From the NCBI RefSeq assembly GCF_041677825.1, contig NZ_JBAYPG010000002.1, positions 124,001 to 188,000 of the forward strand: a stretch of DNA of 64,000 nucleotides, read 5' to 3'. The notes below the pieces were generated by a model. The model saw only the letters and a list, made by a program, of their open reading frames with translations. It did not search any database and was not told where the DNA came from. Numbering within the stretch: position 1 is the first letter of the stretch; every line of letters begins with the position of its first letter. The position numbers and the translations under genes are program-made. Positions 35,801 to 45,371 of this stretch are shown here, one piece after another. Source of the stretch: Castellaniella sp041677825 (GTDB lineage: Bacteria; Pseudomonadota; Gammaproteobacteria; Burkholderiales; Burkholderiaceae_B).

Positions 35801-36922
35801 TCAAGCCACGAGCATCTTGCCTATCGTGTCCATCAGCACTTCGTTGTTGCCCCAATGGATGCCAAAGGCCCGCAGGTCGCGAACGTGGCGCTCGAGCGGC
35901 AACGCCCTGGAATAGCCGATCGCGCCATGGGCTGCGAGGCAGGCATCGGCAACGCGCTGGGCGGCCCGGACAGCGGCCACCTTGCTGAGCCACAAAACCA
36001 GCGGCGGACCCTTGGCACTGTCGTCCAGCCAGCTCAGGCCGCGTGCGACCGCAGACCGTGCAGCCTCGAGGTCCAAAAAAACCTGCGCAAGCTGTGTCTG
36101 CACGCCGGGCAGCGCCGCAAGGGGCTTGCCCAGCACATGCCGTTCGCGGACATGCGGCAGTGTGGCATCGAAGGCCGCCTGCGCCACCCCCAGAGCGGCT
36201 GCGCCCGAGCCGACCAGGGTGACCCCGCCTGCAGCGGCCAGCACACCCTGGGCGCCCCCGACACCACCAAGCAGACGCCCAGCGGGCACATGGCAATCCT
36301 CGATGAACATCTCTCGCACTTGAACACCCCGCAGCCCCATGGTGTCCTCGCGGCGCCCGAAGGACAGCCCGCGATCCGATTTTTCCAGTATGAAGCAGCT
36401 CAGCCCCTGAGGCCCTGGATCATCCGCCGTGCGTGCCAGCACCAGATAGACATCGGCTGCGCCCGCCTGGCTGATGAAGAACTTTCCGCCATCGAGCACG
36501 AAACCATCGTCGAGCGCACGCGCACGGGTACTGATGCTGCCGGGGTTGGAGCCGCCACCGGTTTCGGTCGCGGCAAAAGCCCCCTTCGCCTGCCCGGTGG
36601 CGAGGGCTGGCAGATACTGCGCCTTCTGCGCGTCCGTACCCAGCGCTGCAATCCCTGCGGCCGCCGTGGAATGCGTCAGCAACGCCCAGGCCGTTGATGC
36701 GCAGGCGCCTCCCACGGTTTCGATAATGGCGGCAAAGGTACTGCGATCGACCCCGAGGCCGGCCTGATCGCCTGGAACCACCAGGGCCGTGAGCCCGCAC
36801 CCAGCCAATTCTTCCCAGTATCCCGAAGGGAATTCGCCAGTCTCGTCAATCGCACGTGCCCGACTCTGGACTGTTTTTTTGACGAAGGCGCGCGCGCCCT
36901 CAACCAGTGTTGCATCAGTCAT
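35801..36922 (-). CDS. acyl-CoA dehydrogenase family protein
   Basis: Encodes 373 residues from the ATG at 36922, which has GGGGG about ten bases upstream; the frame is open 139 codons further but antisense to the next gene. The FAD/acyl-CoA dehydrogenase fold is shown by AFAATETGGGSNPGS and ALPLERHVRDLRAF. The usual C-terminal catalytic glutamate segment (EGT) is replaced by GNNEVLMD, so the base may come from elsewhere or the enzyme may act as an acyl-CoA dehydrogenase-like oxidase. It stands alone and is divergent from the Ap4A gene. Confidence 0.85.
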   Translation of the reverse strand: MTDATLVEGARAFVKKTVQSRARAIDETGEFPSGYWEELAGCGLTALVVPGDQAGLGVDRSTFAAIIETVGGACASTAWALLTHSTAAAGIAALGTDAQKAQYLPALATGQAKGAFAATETGGGSNPGSISTRARALDDGFVLDGGKFFISQAGAADVYLVLARTADDPGPQGLSCFILEKSDRGLSFGRREDTMGLRGVQVREMFIEDCHVPAGRLLGGVGGAQGVLAAAGGVTLVGSGAAALGVAQAAFDATLPHVRERHVLGKPLAALPGVQTQLAQVFLDLEAARSAVARGLSWLDDSAKGPPLVLWLSKVAAVRAAQRVADACLAAHGAIGYSRALPLERHVRDLRAFGIHWGNNEVLMDTIGKMLVA

Positions 36923-37052
36923 CGATCTGGACCCCCTTTCTGTGTCGCGGTACATTTTAGGAGCCGGCCAACCAGCAAGCCAGCAAACCTCTTCACCGAA
37001 GAGGGTTTTAGAGCGTGCGCACGAAGCCACGCAACCCAAGGAGAAACCCACC

Positions 37053-37973
37053 ATGCCTTCTGCCTTCATGCAGGCCGTGCGGGCACGCACACAATCCGCC
37101 CTGGAATCGGGCGCGCTGCAGCCCATCCAGGCCGAACAGACCGTCATCGAAGAAGACGGGCTGCCGTTCATCGTGCGCTGGGTCGCTGCACTGGCCCGCA
37201 AGGACACGGCTCCCGTCACCTTGCCCGGAGGGCCGCGCAATGCCGATTTCAACCCCTTTCTGAACCCGGAACCTGCCCTGCTGGTTGGCCCGGTAGGCGA
37301 CGGGCACGTCGCCATCCTCAATAAATTTCCCGTGTGCATGCATCATCTGGTGCTGGCGCGCAAGACCTTCGCCGAACAGCGTACACCACTGGACCTGTCG
37401 GATTTCCAGGCGCTGGCCCAGGTGCTGTCGACGGCGGGGGGCCTGGGCTTCTACAACGGCGGCCCCGAGGCGGGCGCCAGCCAGCGCCACAAGCATGTGC
37501 AATGGGTTCCGGCCGAGCCCGGCAATGCCACGCTGAGCACCCTGGTGGCCGGCCTGTCGGGCCCATCCGGGCGGGACAGAGACCTGGACGCATCAGTTCG
37601 CGAATCCGCTGCGGAAGGCGGACCATCCGGGCTGCGCCATCCGCAATTGCCGATACGCCATGTCTTCCTGCCCGTGCAGGCGCATGCAGGCGTCGATCCG
37701 CATGCCAGTGCCCAATCCATGCGGCAGGCCTATGAGCAGGCGCGCGACATCCTGGATCTGGAGACGGGCGAGCACGGCCTGCTCGCGCCTCACAATCTGC
37801 TGATCCACGACGGCTGGCTGCTGATGGTGCTGCGCAGCCGCGAGCATTTTTCGGGGGTCTCGCTCAATGCCCTTTCATTTGGCGGCACCCTGTATGCGCG
37901 CAACGCTGAACAGGTCGAGGCCATCCGTGCTGCTGGCCCCCTGAAGGCCCTGCTGCACGTGGGCGTGTCGTAA
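37053..37973 (+). CDS. Ap4A phosphorylase-like ATP adenylyltransferase
   Basis: Encodes 306 residues from the ATG at 37053, with AGGAG upstream; the open frame extends 88 codons further as an artefact. It belongs to the HIT-superfamily branch of fungal Apa1/Apa2, which cleave diadenosine tetraphosphate with phosphate. The histidine motif HKHVQWVP is near residue 148, and NKFPVCMHHLVLARK lies before it. A C-terminal DUF4922-like segment (LIHDGWLLMVLR) follows. It may lower stress-induced Ap4A. Confidence 0.88.
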   Translation: MPSAFMQAVRARTQSALESGALQPIQAEQTVIEEDGLPFIVRWVAALARKDTAPVTLPGGPRNADFNPFLNPEPALLVGPVGDGHVAILNKFPVCMHHLVLARKTFAEQRTPLDLSDFQALAQVLSTAGGLGFYNGGPEAGASQRHKHVQWVPAEPGNATLSTLVAGLSGPSGRDRDLDASVRESAAEGGPSGLRHPQLPIRHVFLPVQAHAGVDPHASAQSMRQAYEQARDILDLETGEHGLLAPHNLLIHDGWLLMVLRSREHFSGVSLNALSFGGTLYARNAEQVEAIRAAGPLKALLHVGVS

Positions 37974-37988
37974 CGCAGGCTCGGGCAC

Positions 37989-38021
37989 CTGCCTGGCGGC
38001 CTGCTTCGGCCAGCCAGGCAG
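37989..38021. terminator. long hairpin between convergent genes
   Basis: CTGCCTGGC and GCCAGGCAG form a 9-bp stem, continued inward by GCC/GGC with small mismatches around a TGCTTC loop. It fills most of the 52-bp gap between two convergent genes and lacks a T-run. Probably a bidirectional transcript end. Confidence 0.6.
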
Positions 38022-38025
38022 CACC

Positions 38026-39567
38026 CTACAGCCGATCGATCTGCACGGCAGCAATCCGGCGCCCTTCCATGGCCGCCACGGTGAAACGGAAACCGCCCCA
38101 GTCCTGCGTGAGTTCGCAATGATCGCCCACTTCGGGCAGGCGCCCGAAGCGCTCGAGCAGATAGCCGGCCAGGGTGGAATACTCTTCGTCATCATCCACC
38201 AGCCCGTCGGTGTGCAGGATCTGCTCGAGATGATGCAGATCCGCGGCCCCATCCACCCGCCAGCGGCCATCGCCCTGCACGATGATGTCGGGCGCCTCAT
38301 CCTCGTCGGGAAATTCACCCGCAATCGCCTCGAAGATATCGATGGGCGTGACCACGCCGACGATCGAGCCAAATTCATCCGCCACCAGCACCAGCAGCCC
38401 GTGAGCCCGCTTCAGGGTCTCCATGAGTTGCAGGATCTGGATGGTCTCGTGCACGATGATGGGCTCGCGCAGGCGGGTCTCGCGGATCTGGCCATGTTCG
38501 ATCAGGTCGAGCAGAAGCTCTTTGGCGCGCCCGATTCCGACCACCTCATCGAGCGTTCCGCGGCACACTGGAAAGAAACTGTGTGGCTCGCGGATCAGTT
38601 GCGCACGCAACTCATCGGCTGGGGTTTCAAGGTTGATCCATGACACCTCGGTACGCGGGGTCATGACCGAATGCACGTTGCGGTCGCTCAGCGTAAGCAC
38701 CCCGCTGACCATGTTGCGCTCTTCGACGCCAAAGGCTTCCACGGGTTCGCTCACGTTGACATCGGTTTCGGGCTCGGGCCCGGCCAGCGGCCTGCGCCCC
38801 AGCATCAGCAGCACGGCTTCTGCGGTACGCTCGCGCATCGGGCGGCGCTGCTCGGCTCGCTGCTGGTTGCGACGGGCCCACTGGTTGAGGGTTTCGATCA
38901 ATATCGAAAAAATGATTGCAGCGTACAGATAACCCTTGGGCACTGCAAACTGGAAGCCTTCGGCCATCAGCGAAAAGCCGATGGTGAGCAGAAACCCCAG
39001 ACACAGTATGACAACCGTCTGATGCGCATTGACGAAGGTCGTGATCGGTTTGGAGGCGAGCAACATGACGCCCATGGCAATGATGACGGCGGCCATCATG
39101 ATGGGCAGATGGTCGACCATGCCCACCGCCGTAATGACCGAATCGACCGAAAACACGGCATCGAGAATGACGATCTGAGTGACGATCACCCAGAAACTGG
39201 CGTGCAGGCGCGACCCCGTGGCATGCAGGGTACGCCCCTCGATGCGATCATGCAGTTCGAAAGTCCCCTTGAACAGCAGGAAAAAGCCGCCCACGATCAG
39301 GATCAGGTCGCGCCCCGAGAACTGGAAGCCGCCCACGGTCAGCCAGGGCGTCGTCAGGTGGATCAGCCAGGACATGACGGTGAGCAGGACCAGACGCATG
39401 AGCAAGGCCAGGCCCAACCCCACGACTCGGGCGTGGTCGCGTTCCCGGGGGGGCAGTTTGTCGACCAGAATGGCGATGAAGACCAGGTTGTCTATGCCAA
39501 GGACGATCTCCAGAACGATGAGGGTGAGCAAGCCCACCCAGGCTGCCGGATCCAGCAACCATTCCAT
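38026..39567 (-). CDS. TerC-family membrane protein with CBS and CorC/HlyC domains
   Basis: Encodes 513 residues from the ATG at 39567. Residues 1-235 hold about seven helices of the TerC family (LEIVLGIDNLVFIAIL; LDAVFSVDSVITAVG), with the two acidic metal motifs. A CBS pair follows (MTPRTEVSWI, GIGRAKELLLDLI, EFGSIVGVVTPIDIFEAIAGEF) and a CorC_HlyC transporter-associated domain ends the protein. The layout matches E. coli YoaE (518 aa). TerC proteins are linked to metal ion export to the envelope. suhB lies 8 bp upstream, so the two are cotranscribed. Confidence 0.92.
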   Translation of the reverse strand: MEWLLDPAAWVGLLTLIVLEIVLGIDNLVFIAILVDKLPPRERDHARVVGLGLALLMRLVLLTVMSWLIHLTTPWLTVGGFQFSGRDLILIVGGFFLLFKGTFELHDRIEGRTLHATGSRLHASFWVIVTQIVILDAVFSVDSVITAVGMVDHLPIMMAAVIIAMGVMLLASKPITTFVNAHQTVVILCLGFLLTIGFSLMAEGFQFAVPKGYLYAAIIFSILIETLNQWARRNQQRAEQRRPMRERTAEAVLLMLGRRPLAGPEPETDVNVSEPVEAFGVEERNMVSGVLTLSDRNVHSVMTPRTEVSWINLETPADELRAQLIREPHSFFPVCRGTLDEVVGIGRAKELLLDLIEHGQIRETRLREPIIVHETIQILQLMETLKRAHGLLVLVADEFGSIVGVVTPIDIFEAIAGEFPDEDEAPDIIVQGDGRWRVDGAADLHHLEQILHTDGLVDDDEEYSTLAGYLLERFGRLPEVGDHCELTQDWGGFRFTVAAMEGRRIAAVQIDRL

Positions 39568-39575
39568 GGGCACCC

Positions 39576-40352
39576 TCAGCCCTGCAGATAGTGGACGAAG
39601 CGCGCAAAGATCCTGGGGGTGGCTGCCAGCACATTGCCCGACTGCATCCAGCCCTGCTCGCCTTCGTAGTCGCCCATCAGGCCACCCGCCTCGAGTACCA
39701 GCAGGCTGCCTGCGGCCATGTCCCAGGGCTTGAGCCCGGAGCCGCAAAAACCATCGAGCCGCCCACCCGCCACCCAGGCCAGATCGAGTACAGTCGAGCC
39801 GGTGCGGCGCGCCGAGGCACAGTCGCCCAGCAGGCTGAAGAACGGCGAATCAGCCGGCAAGGCCGTAGACCGAGGTACATGCGAGGCCAGCAGCGCATCG
39901 CCATAGCGATGGCACGACGATACCCGCACCCGGCGGTCGTTCAGGAAGGCCCCGCTGCCCCGACTGGCGGTGAACATTTCATTGCGGGTCGGATCGAAAA
40001 TGACGCCGTGCATGGGTTGGCCATTGTGCATCAGGGCGATGGACACGGCGTAATGCGCGAAACCATGGATGAAATTGGTGGTGCCATCGAGTGGATCGAT
40101 GACCCACTGGAATTCAGGCACGGGGCCCTCGGCCGGGTGCAGGCCCGATTCTTCGGCCAGGATGCCATGATCCGGATACGCCGTGCGTAAAATGTCGATG
40201 ATGGCGTCTTCTGCCGCCCGATCGACTTCGGTGACATAATCCCTGGGGCCCTTGCGTGCAATGTTCAGGCGTTCGAGGTCAAGACTGGCACGATTGATGA
40301 TCGTGCCGGCACGGCGCGCCGCCTTGATGGCGGTATTGAGCATTGGATGCAT
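39576..40352 (-). CDS. suhB: inositol-1-monophosphatase SuhB
   Basis: Encodes 258 residues from the ATG at 40352 (MHPMLNTAIKAARRAG, the family start); a TTG further upstream is also in frame. Metal-binding motifs are seen: EES near residue 67, WVIDPLDGTTNF near 82 and LKPWDMAAG near 208. It hydrolyses inositol phosphate; in enterobacteria SuhB is also a ribosomal-RNA antitermination factor. It is divergent from trmJ with 47 bp between starts. Confidence 0.95.
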   Translation of the reverse strand: MHPMLNTAIKAARRAGTIINRASLDLERLNIARKGPRDYVTEVDRAAEDAIIDILRTAYPDHGILAEESGLHPAEGPVPEFQWVIDPLDGTTNFIHGFAHYAVSIALMHNGQPMHGVIFDPTRNEMFTASRGSGAFLNDRRVRVSSCHRYGDALLASHVPRSTALPADSPFFSLLGDCASARRTGSTVLDLAWVAGGRLDGFCGSGLKPWDMAAGSLLVLEAGGLMGDYEGEQGWMQSGNVLAATPRIFARFVHYLQG

Positions 40353-40399
40353 GGGTAAAGAATTTTCCAAAGATCACGGACAACAATCTGCCATTTTAA

Positions 40400-41224
40400 A
40401 TGACTCTGCAAGAATATTCCGATTCACCGACCGCCATTCCGGATGTTTTCGCACGGGTGCGCTTCATCATGGTGCGACCCAGCCATCCCGGCAACATCGG
40501 CTCGGCTGCCCGTGCCCTGAAGACCATGGGCTTTGGCAGCCTGCATCTGGTCGCCCCGCGCGACCCTGCAGCCGCCCATCATCCCGAAGCCATCGCACTG
40601 GCCAGTGGCGCTGGAGACCTGCTCGAAACGGCCCGGATCCATGCGACACTGGCCGAGGCACTGGCGCCCGCCACACTCACTTTTGCCCTGACCGCGCGGC
40701 CGCGAGCCCTGGGTCCACAGGCCTGCGACATCCGCGAGGCCGCCGGGCTTTCAGCATCCGAACTGGCCAAACCGCACCGTTGTGTGGCGCTGGTGCTGGG
40801 CACGGAACGCAGCGGGCTGTCCAACGACGAAATGGGCCTGTGCCAGTACGCGTGCCATATCCCGGCCAATCCGGCCTATAGCTCATTGAACGTGGCCCAG
40901 GCCCTGCAACTGTGCGCCTGGGAGTTGCGCTATGCACTGCTGCCACTGTCCGGCCAGGCGCGCCTGCCTGACACCCATGGCCGCCATGATCCGGGCAGCG
41001 ACCCGGCCAGCAACCAGCAGGTGGACGCATTGCTCGAGCACCTCGAACGCGCCATGCGGGCCACCGGCTTTCTGGATCCGGCCCACCCCAAGAAGCTGTT
41101 GCCACGCATGCGCCAACTATGGATACGGGCGCAGCCCAGCATCGATGAAGTCGACATGCTGCGTGGCCTGTGCACGGCCATGATACGCAGCAGTTCAGAA
41201 CACATTGATACCCATACCTTCTAG
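40400..41224 (+). CDS. trmJ: SPOUT tRNA methyltransferase TrmJ
   Basis: Encodes 274 residues. It 2'-O-methylates tRNA position 32. The SPOUT fold is shown by VRPSHPGNIGSAARALKTMG near residue 26, then LVLGTERSGLSNDE and NPAYSSLNVAQALQL, which form the knotted SAM site. A C-terminal helical extension is present, as in E. coli TrmJ. cysE follows after 17 bp. Confidence 0.94.
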   Translation: MTLQEYSDSPTAIPDVFARVRFIMVRPSHPGNIGSAARALKTMGFGSLHLVAPRDPAAAHHPEAIALASGAGDLLETARIHATLAEALAPATLTFALTARPRALGPQACDIREAAGLSASELAKPHRCVALVLGTERSGLSNDEMGLCQYACHIPANPAYSSLNVAQALQLCAWELRYALLPLSGQARLPDTHGRHDPGSDPASNQQVDALLEHLERAMRATGFLDPAHPKKLLPRMRQLWIRAQPSIDEVDMLRGLCTAMIRSSSEHIDTHTF

Positions 41225-41241
41225 AAGAGCGCCGATTTTTC

Positions 41242-42165
41242 ATGTTCCAGCAACTACGCGAAGACATCGCCTGCATCCACGAACGTGATCCAGCAGCGCG
41301 CAGCCGCTTCGAGATCCTCACCTGCTATCCGGGGCTGCACGCCATCCTCATCCATCGTCTGGCGCATCGGCTGTGGCGCGCCGGATGGTACTGGGCGGGC
41401 CGCTTCGTGTCGCACCTGGGGCGCCTGCTGACCGGCATCGAAATCCATCCCGGTGCGCGCATCGGCCGGCGCGTATTCATCGATCACGGCTTCGGGGTCG
41501 TGATCGGCGAGACGGCCGAGGTGGGCGACGATTGCACCATTTACCAGGGGGTTACCCTGGGTGGCACGAGACTCTACAAAGGAGAGAAGCGTCACCCGAC
41601 GCTGGAGGAAGGGGTGGTGGTCGGGGCCGGTGCGCAGATCCTGGGCGGTTTCGTCGTAGGGGCTCACGCCCGCGTCGGTTCGAATGCCGTGGTCATCAAG
41701 CCGGTGCCCGCAGGCGCCACTGCGGTGGGCAACCCGGCACGCATCATTTTGCCCAAAGGCCGTGAAGAACAACAGGACGACCGGGTACCCGGCCCCTGCG
41801 AGGCAGCGGGCTCAAAGGCCCGCCCGGCCCCATGGGAAGCCGGCCCATGGAAAGAACTGTTGCAACGCGACGTGCCCGCTGCCCAGGAATCCATCGGGGC
41901 GCCATTCGCGGATGGCCTGCCACCTGACATAGGCCAGCCAGCCAGTGCATCCGTCGACACGGCTGGCAGTGATTTTGCACCGTATGGTGTCGGCCGTTCG
42001 GATGATGACCCGCTGGTCCGGGTGCTGCACGAATTGATCGACCACACTGCCCGGCAGGATGCACGCATCGAACGCCTGTGCCACGCCCTGGAAGAACTGG
42101 GTCAGCGGGTCGACAATGGCCAGCATCCGCTGGATGCCGAGCGCCTGAACCGCATGGTGGATTGA
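41242..42165 (+). CDS. cysE: serine O-acetyltransferase with long C-terminal tail
   Basis: Encodes 307 residues. It acetylates serine with acetyl-CoA, the first committed step to cysteine. A hexapeptide beta-helix is visible (IEIHPGARIGRRVFIDHG, YQGVTLGGT, RVGSNAVVIKPVPAGATAVGNPA). Short SATs end near residue 175; the extra 130 residues are not catalytic, with a low-complexity part and a final helical segment (HELIDHTARQDARIERLCHALEELG) that could mediate oligomerisation. The tail is in frame and no stop is missed. Confidence 0.93.
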   Translation: MFQQLREDIACIHERDPAARSRFEILTCYPGLHAILIHRLAHRLWRAGWYWAGRFVSHLGRLLTGIEIHPGARIGRRVFIDHGFGVVIGETAEVGDDCTIYQGVTLGGTRLYKGEKRHPTLEEGVVVGAGAQILGGFVVGAHARVGSNAVVIKPVPAGATAVGNPARIILPKGREEQQDDRVPGPCEAAGSKARPAPWEAGPWKELLQRDVPAAQESIGAPFADGLPPDIGQPASASVDTAGSDFAPYGVGRSDDDPLVRVLHELIDHTARQDARIERLCHALEELGQRVDNGQHPLDAERLNRMVD

Positions 42166-42303
42166 GCGCCCGACGACGCCGGGCAGCGCTTTGCGAGGCA
42201 CGCCGCGCCGCACTGCGGAGCACACCCGCCAGCGCGCATCATGAGCACAGACCCGCCTGCAGCCACCCCCTGCGGGCAAGATACGGCAGGCGGGCCCGAG
42301 CCG

Positions 42304-43116
42304 TCAACTGAGTACCTGCCGTTGCGGGATGGGCGGCCGCATGCCGGCCTCGCGCAGCGCTTCAGGCGCACGCCGATAGAGGTCGTAGTAGGCATCCCAG
42401 TATTCGGCCGACCGCATCCAGGCCCGCAGATTGATCATGATGACGCTGTCGCCATATTTTTCGACCATGACCTGCGGTGCGGGATCGTCGAGAACGTGCT
42501 CGTGCTCGTCGGCCAGTTTTTTGAGAGTGGCCAGCGCGAGATCGAGGTCATCGTCGTAACGGACCCCAAGGGTGAGATCGATCCGGCGCGTGGGATTGCG
42601 GCTGTAGTTGGTGATGGCCGCCGTACCCCAGACCAGCGTATTGGGCAGCAGCAGAAATGTGCCATCGAGCTGTTCGAGCCGGGTCATGAAAATGCTGATT
42701 TCATCGACCGTACCCATGCCATGGCCGGCAATGGAGACAAACTCGCCCGTGCGGATCGGCCGCAGGATCAGCAGCATGATGCCTGCCGCAAAATTGGTGA
42801 GCGTGCCCTGCAAGGCCAGGCCGATGGCCAGCGCGGACGCACCCAATACCGCGATGAGACTGGTGGTCTCGACCCCCAGGCGCGCCAGCACGGCCAGCAG
42901 CACCACCACACGCACTGCCCAGACGACCACCGCAACCAGAATCGGCACGATGGTCGGATCGACATACGATGACCGCTTGGCCATCAGACGCGCCCAGCGC
43001 CCCAGCCAATTCGAGGCCAGCCAGCCGACCACCAGGATGACCAAAGTGACGGCCAGGTGCACCAGAATCGCGCCTGCACCAGGCATGCCAGCCCAGAACG
43101 TACGAAGTTCTTCCAT
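42304..43116 (-). CDS. MscS-family mechanosensitive channel
   Basis: Encodes 270 residues from the ATG at 43116, preceded by AGGTG (a TTG seven codons further is possible). About three helices lie in the first 95 residues; the pore helix region LGASALAIGLALQGTLTNFAAGIML is typical of small MscS. A beta domain and C-terminal cage follow. It opens under membrane tension to release solutes in osmotic downshock. Size is close to E. coli MscS (286). Confidence 0.93.
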   Translation of the reverse strand: MEELRTFWAGMPGAGAILVHLAVTLVILVVGWLASNWLGRWARLMAKRSSYVDPTIVPILVAVVVWAVRVVVLLAVLARLGVETTSLIAVLGASALAIGLALQGTLTNFAAGIMLLILRPIRTGEFVSIAGHGMGTVDEISIFMTRLEQLDGTFLLLPNTLVWGTAAITNYSRNPTRRIDLTLGVRYDDDLDLALATLKKLADEHEHVLDDPAPQVMVEKYGDSVIMINLRAWMRSAEYWDAYYDLYRRAPEALREAGMRPPIPQRQVLS

Positions 43117-43371
43117 GATCCTGCACCTCTGATTCAAGTGATGAACAATGCCCGGATGATAACAGGCGATGCGCCATCGATTGATCAGGTAAAGGCCCTA
43201 TGGTCCGGCAAGGCAACGAGCCCGGGGACATGACGGGACGGCATCTGTCGCATGGTGCGGCAACCATGCCGGCTTATCCCCAGAGACTGTGGACAAGTCA
43301 GGGGGCAACCCGTGGACTCATGCAAATTGTGCTGATCACATACGGGTTTGCCCGCCATGGCAAAAAAATGA

Positions 43372-45249
43372 TCAGGGAACGCTGTGGGCCTGATGCCTGT
43401 AAGCCCAGTTCGGCCACAAAACGTGTGCCAGTGCGGTGGTGGCCAGCGCAGCATCGGTCTGGTGCTGCGGCACGTAGGTATCCGGTGCCGTATAGCAGAA
43501 CTGACTGGCCGCACGCCCGGGCTGCAACACCAGCAGATCGTCGCCGCGCAGATAGCCATACCGGTCTTCGTACTGCATCATGGCGCGACCGCCCGTGCCC
43601 GATTGCGTCAGGTCGTGCCCGATCATGGGATGCGCTGCGCCCAAACCGGCCAGCGACAACAGGGTGGTGGGCAGATCGATCTGGCTGATGATGCGATCAT
43701 CGCGGCGCGGCATGATACCGCCTCCCAGGATCAGGGCCGGGATATGAAAATGGGCCAATGGGATATGCGTGGGCCCCCACACGCGCGAATCGTGATCGGC
43801 CACCACCAGAAACACCGTGTCGTCCCAGTAGGGGCTTGATTGCGCCTGGTCAAAGAAATGGCCGATGGCCCAGTCTGCGTAGCGCACCGTGTTGTGCACA
43901 GTGGCCGGATCACCTTGTGGCACGATACGCCCGGCGGGATACTCCCAGGGCGAGTGGTTGCTGACGGTGAAGGCCAGATGCAGGGTGGGCTGCTCATCCT
44001 GGCGCATGAGCAAGGTATGCAGCCGGTTGAACATGTCTTCATCACTGGCCCCCCAGGTGCCCACAAAGGCCGGCGATGAGAATGTGGGCAAGTCGTAGAG
44101 TTCATCAAAGCCATTGCCCAGGAAAAAATTCTTCATGTTGTCGAAATGCGCCTCGCCCCCATAGATGAAGCGCGACCGGTACCCCTGCCGGCGAAACAGC
44201 TGGGCCAGTGTGAAAAACCCGCTCTGCGCCCCGCCCAGCCGGGGTGCCGCATCGGACAGCGTGGGCGGAAAACCGGCCACCACGGCCTCCAGCCCACGTA
44301 CCGAGCGCGTCCCTGTGGCATAGGCACGGGTGAAATTCCAGCCCAGTTGCGACAGGCGATCCAGATTGGGCGTGCAGTCGGCGCCCCCCAGGTTGCCTAC
44401 ATATTGGGCCCCCAGGCTTTCTTCAAGAATGAGGACGATGTTGCGCGGACGTTCTCTGGCGCACGTTGCCTGCTGCACGTGCAATGTCGGGCGCTCATCG
44501 GGCCCGCGGGCGACGTGCGCTGCACGGCAGACTTCGGCGAGCATGACGTCGACCGGCAAGTCCCCATAGACATCCGCCGCCGAACGCTCATTTTTTTTGG
44601 CATAAATCGCAAACAGTACGCTGTAGAGGGAATTCAGCGGCAGGGTATTGAGCAGGCCATCACCACACCAGGCTACCGAGGCCGGGTTGATGGGCCGATG
44701 ACCCAGCGTGCCGCGAATGGACAGAAAGATGACTGCGGCAAATGCCAGGGTCAGCAGCGCATCCCAATACCATGCCAGCGGCGCAGACGGCAGGACATGG
44801 GCGAACGCCGCATGCCCGACCCACGCGGCGACCAGCAACATCAAGCCAGCAACCGCCAGCGGCCCCTTGTAGCCTTTCCACAGCATCCCGAACACCTCTT
44901 TGGGGTACCGCAGGTAATTGACGAAAATGTAGTTGGGGCGGGTATCGTATTCACGAATGAAGGGCAATGTGGCGGCTTCCATGAACACGAACAGCAGCCA
45001 AACCGCTTGCAGCCACAGGCCGGTCAGCAGCAGCGCCATGGGATGATCATCGAGCCAGGGCGCCAGGAGCAACGGGATGCCCACCCACATGGCCAGTTGA
45101 TTCAGGTCGATGCGCAAACCCCAGAGGAAGATATGCGACCATCCACCCACGGCCTGTACGCGCGGCCATAGCCAAAGCGCGAGAATCAACCGGCTGAGGG
45201 TCAGGAGAGACAGGGTGAGAATGGCGAACGCCGCAATTTGAGTGAACAC
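43372..45249 (-). CDS. LTA synthase-like sulfatase-fold membrane enzyme
   Basis: Encodes 625 residues. About five N-terminal helices are followed by a large periplasmic alkaline-phosphatase/sulfatase domain from residue 260 (RPRNIVLILEES, with acidic metal ligands; AYATGTRSVRGLEA containing the likely Thr nucleophile; NHSPWEYP; LVVADHDSR). Relatives transfer glycerol-phosphate or phosphoethanolamine; in Gram-negatives likely envelope glycan or lipid modification, substrate unknown. It is monocistronic, with 255 bp of unannotated sequence between it and mscS. Confidence 0.88.
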   Translation of the reverse strand: MFTQIAAFAILTLSLLTLSRLILALWLWPRVQAVGGWSHIFLWGLRIDLNQLAMWVGIPLLLAPWLDDHPMALLLTGLWLQAVWLLFVFMEAATLPFIREYDTRPNYIFVNYLRYPKEVFGMLWKGYKGPLAVAGLMLLVAAWVGHAAFAHVLPSAPLAWYWDALLTLAFAAVIFLSIRGTLGHRPINPASVAWCGDGLLNTLPLNSLYSVLFAIYAKKNERSAADVYGDLPVDVMLAEVCRAAHVARGPDERPTLHVQQATCARERPRNIVLILEESLGAQYVGNLGGADCTPNLDRLSQLGWNFTRAYATGTRSVRGLEAVVAGFPPTLSDAAPRLGGAQSGFFTLAQLFRRQGYRSRFIYGGEAHFDNMKNFFLGNGFDELYDLPTFSSPAFVGTWGASDEDMFNRLHTLLMRQDEQPTLHLAFTVSNHSPWEYPAGRIVPQGDPATVHNTVRYADWAIGHFFDQAQSSPYWDDTVFLVVADHDSRVWGPTHIPLAHFHIPALILGGGIMPRRDDRIISQIDLPTTLLSLAGLGAAHPMIGHDLTQSGTGGRAMMQYEDRYGYLRGDDLLVLQPGRAASQFCYTAPDTYVPQHQTDAALATTALAHVLWPNWAYRHQAHSVP

Positions 45250-45371
45250 GCTTGCACTTCAGAAGAACGGCGGCTGCCGCCTGGGCTACGGATCTTGTGA
45301 GAAGCGCATTATGGGCCCAATTGCAGGGTTTGCATAGTATTCATCGATCCCGGCCAGACACTGCCGCTGAG

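Noticed and set aside
36923..37339. Long N-terminal extension of the acyl-CoA dehydrogenase
   Set aside because: It is antisense to the Ap4A phosphorylase gene and precedes a good ribosome site and family start at 36922.
43117..43371. Gene between mscS and the LtaS-like gene
   Set aside because: No ORF with family resemblance or ribosome site; a short inverted repeat near 43350 lacks a T-run in the right direction.
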